Source of the DNA: Cichorium intybus
Lineage: Eukaryota > Streptophyta > Magnoliopsida > Asterales > Asteraceae
Reading direction: 5' to 3'
Length of the DNA stretch: 64,000 nucleotides
Assembly (NCBI GenBank): GCA_023525715.1
Contig: CM042017.1
Span: 82,964,357 to 83,028,356 of the forward strand
A program made the translations under genes and the position numbers. Positions 61,603 through 64,000 of the stretch are shown in pieces; position 1 is the stretch's first letter, and each line of letters starts with the position of its first letter. The notes beneath the pieces are model-generated. The model did not search any database. It was given only the letters and a program-made list of their open reading frames with translations, and had not been told where the DNA came from.

Positions 61603-62121
61603 TCTTGGCGTGTACAAAAATTATTTGTAATTTATAAAAATTACGTGTAATTTATGAAAATTACAAGGATTAAAATGTAATTTTCAGAAGTTCAGGGGCT
61701 TGTTTGAAACTTTTTGAAGTATAGGGGCTATTCTGAAGTTTTTATGAAAAATAGGGACCAACCTGAAATTTTTCGGAAATACAGGGACCAAAAGGTAACT
61801 TTTCGAAACTTCAGGGACCAAATTGCAGTTTTCTGAAACCTGCTACAGTGTTGCTACAGTGAACTGCCACAGTGTCGTCTTCTCCGGTCGTTTTCTCCGG
61901 CGAGATCTCCGGCGAACTGGTTTTTTCGCCAACTATTCCGGCGAACCTTTGACCGGACTTTTGGAGGTCTTCCGGTGGTCGAAAAATTCCAAAAAATATA
62001 TATTCGGAATCCTGAGACTGAGACCTTTCCAATGGTGCTCTCGAAAAACGATTTTGAGACAGAAAATTTTTGACCAAAAAACCGGACAGTGTTTAGAATG
62101 TTGCCCCGGGAGCTTAACCAA

Positions 62122-62133
62122 GCTCTGATACCA
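62122..62133 (-). other. Primer binding site of the inverted copy
   Basis: Minus strand TGGTATCAGAGC two bases from the LTR at 62136-62435. Confidence 0.9.
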
Positions 62134-62435
62134 CTTGTTGGATCTCAAATGTTCTTTTATTCAATACTCAAACTGAAATACAAGAAAAGAACAACTCACG
62201 CTAACTATCTAAACACTATCTTCTATGTTTTTTTGGTGGTTAACAAATGAAGCTAAAACCTCTATTTATAGCCAAGCAAATACTAATGACAACTACTACA
62301 TTCAATGAATTTAAACAAGAGAAAACAAAGTTTGCCACCTTCTTCAACAATGGTGGGTTGGTTCTTCAACAATGGTGGGTAAGTGGGTTGGTGGCTGCAA
62401 TGGTTGGTGAGACCAAGTTTGTGTTTACACTCACA

Positions 62436-62713
62436 TTAAATTTTTTTTTAATAAGGCTTGAATGATATTTTCAATCTATTAATCGAGTTATAGAAATGGG
62501 TATATATACAAGATTGATCAATAGGAAATCTAGGAGGTAAAATAGTCTGTACAAATGTCTAAGCTAATTGCAGGCAATCACGTGCGTAACATCTAACTTT
62601 TATAACATCAATCATGGCAGCAATCATGGTGTCTAATGTATGACTTTTGTAATAGCAATCAATGACTTGTGTAACAGCAATTGTGGCATCAATCATGGTG
62701 TAAAGTTATTTAG
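62436..62713 (-). other. Region downstream of the Copia pol gene (probable 3' LTR start)
   Basis: Contains variants of CAATCATGGTGT and a 55-base segment also present at 53430-53489. On the minus strand it begins TGATTGATGCC after the pol stop; LTR edges cannot be fixed. Confidence 0.4.
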
Positions 62714-64000
62714 TCATAATACGCCCCACAAGAAGGAGGATCCATCGGATACGCCAATCTTGGAACGTAGTCTGAGGAACGGTGCCCTGTTTAGAGGTTT
62801 TGTCAGGGCATCAGCCAGTTGATCATGCGAGTTTTGTGAAGCACCTTGAGTGAGCCATCAGCAACCTTTTCCCTGACAAAGTGGTAATCTAACGCCACAT
62901 GTTTCATACGAGAGTGATAAACAGGATTAGCACAGAGATACGTTGCTCCAGTATTGTCACAAAACAGCTTAGGTGGAGATGTTATAGTGACACCGAGGTC
63001 TGTTAGGAGGTTTTGAACCCATGAAACTTCCGCAGATGCATTTGCCAAAGCCTTATATTCGGCTTCAGTGGAAGACCTCGAGACAGATTTCTGCTTAGCC
63101 GATTTCCAGGAGACAATGTTGGACCCGAGATACACAATATAAGCTGTAGTTGACCTACCCCCATATAGGACTCCCCCCCAGTCGGAGTCCGAGAATGCCC
63201 CATATAGGACTCCCCCCCAGTCGGAGTCCGAGAATGCGTTGAGAGTTAGAGAGGAGTCTCGTTTGAGAAATAATCCATGATAGATTGTACCCTTTAGATA
63301 ACGGAGAACTCGTTTTAGTGATTGCCAATGAATCTGAGATGGAGCATGCATAAATTGGGCAAGCCAATTGATTGCATAAGATACATCCGGGCGTGTAAAT
63401 GCCAAGTATTGGAGTGAGCCCACCAATTTCCGATAGGGTGTAGGATCAACACTTGGTGACCCATCCATAGGAGCGAGAACAGTGGAAGAGTTCAATGGGG
63501 TCGCCACCTCTTTTGCACCATCCATGTGAAATTTGGTTAAAAGGTCTTGAATATGGCAGTGTTGGGACAAGAATAGACCATGGGAAGTAGGAATGACTTC
63601 AATGCCAAGAAAGTGATGTAGGGCACCTAGGTCTTTGATGGAAAACTGGTTGGCTAAGGATTGGATGAATTGGTTTAGAAAATCGTTTTTGTTCCCCGTG
63701 AGCACAATGTCATCTACATAGACCATAAAAAAGCATAAAATGGTGGAATGGTTGTAGATGAATAAGGAAGCGTCGGCTTGGGATTTGCGAAAACCACAAG
63801 AGAGTAGAAAGGAGGTGAGTTCTATGTACCATGCCCGTGGTGCTTGTTTAAGGCCATAAAGAGATTTCCGAAGCTTGCAAACATGGTTAGGGAATTGTGG
63901 GTGTGCAAAACCCGGTGGTTGAGTCATGAAGACTTCTTCATGGAGAGTACCATGTAGAAAGGCATTGTTGACATCAAGTTGGCGTAGGGGCCAACTTTTG
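62714..64000 (-). pseudogene. Copia reverse transcriptase/RNase H, C-terminal part
   Basis: The minus strand is open from the window edge (RQLDVNNAFLHG) through the reverse transcriptase core (KSLYGLKQAPRAW, MVYVDDIVLTG with the catalytic YVDD) into RNase H (LVGSLQYL, TRPDVSYA, SRSSTEAEYKA, DNTGATYL, KHVALDYHFVREKV). Two defects: a 39-bp tandem duplication at about 63164-63242 repeats AFSDSDWGGVLYG, where an RNase H catalytic Asp lies, and a frameshift near 62832 puts the tail (DQLADALTKPL, stop at 62714-62716) into another frame. The integrase side lies beyond the window. This is the only polymerase here and belongs to a different Copia lineage from the GAG-only cluster. Confidence 0.9.

Larger units (their letters stand above)
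59320..62435 (-). mobile_element. Copia-derived GAG-protease-only element, inverted copy
   Basis: LTRs 59320-59620 and 62136-62435, purine tract 59621-59632 and primer site 62122-62133, all in minus orientation. It meets LTR 5 head-on with four bases between. Flanks AGTCT and TTAAA do not match, so there is no target duplication; this end of the array arose by rearrangement. Confidence 0.88.

Noticed and set aside
53490..62435. The whole cluster as one nested insertion with target duplication GTAAA/TTAAA
   Set aside because: The outer five bases match at only four positions and the inner units are rearranged, so the evidence is too weak.

Overview
The window reads as a transposon-packed intergenic block of a flowering-plant nuclear genome, most likely a eudicot. 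The evidence is plant-type families throughout (CACTA, hAT, Helitron, LINE, Copia, Gypsy and TRIM elements), initiator-Met tRNA primer sites, degenerate TTTAGGG telomere-type motifs and very long (TA)n microsatellites. I found no intact single-copy host gene. Host-derived sequence is limited to broken fragments: Rab GDI exons, LRR exons and a probable organellar insert.

Layout. 1-1231: 5' end of a minus-strand Copia-like element cut by the window edge. 1380-10025: a full-length CACTA element (TTT target duplication) with both expected genes, a TNP2-type transposase and a Transposase_24 (Ptta/En/Spm) protein. Both can be modelled across introns, and both carry premature stops. 10029-14842: low-complexity sequence with a possible Helitron 3' end, microsatellites and a LINE fragment. 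14843-17719: a complete two-LTR element coding only GAG and protease. 18015-24575: a partly duplicated block containing LRR pseudogene pieces, three hAT-type elements, a deleted LTR element and an insertion flanked by 32-bp repeats. The two copies of the block serve as empty sites for each other's insertions.

24638-42742: inferred to be three Helitrons lying head to tail on the minus strand. The first was later filled by three LTR-type elements (25946-28495, 29290-30678, 31214-33680). The second carries three correctly phased exons of a Rab GDP dissociation inhibitor. The third keeps the C-terminal end of the Helitron helicase and a probable organellar DNA insert. 42941-51418: a hAT MITE split by a Gypsy-like element with no recognisable gag-pol (LARD type), which itself holds a 1.9-kb solo LTR and a 44-bp hairpin minisatellite.

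53490-62435: a rearranged cluster of one GAG-protease-only Copia family, with seven LTRs, one full forward copy, two damaged forward copies and one inverted copy. Fragments are joined at microhomology and at a palindromic LTR-LTR junction. 62714-64000: the only reverse transcriptase/RNase H in the window, the end of a minus-strand Copia pol gene.

Most LTR elements here are non-autonomous: they keep GAG-PR or nothing, and would depend on polymerase and integrase supplied from elsewhere. The recurring themes are nested insertion, loss of pol, gene capture by Helitrons, and stop codons that look like C-to-T decay of methylated DNA.
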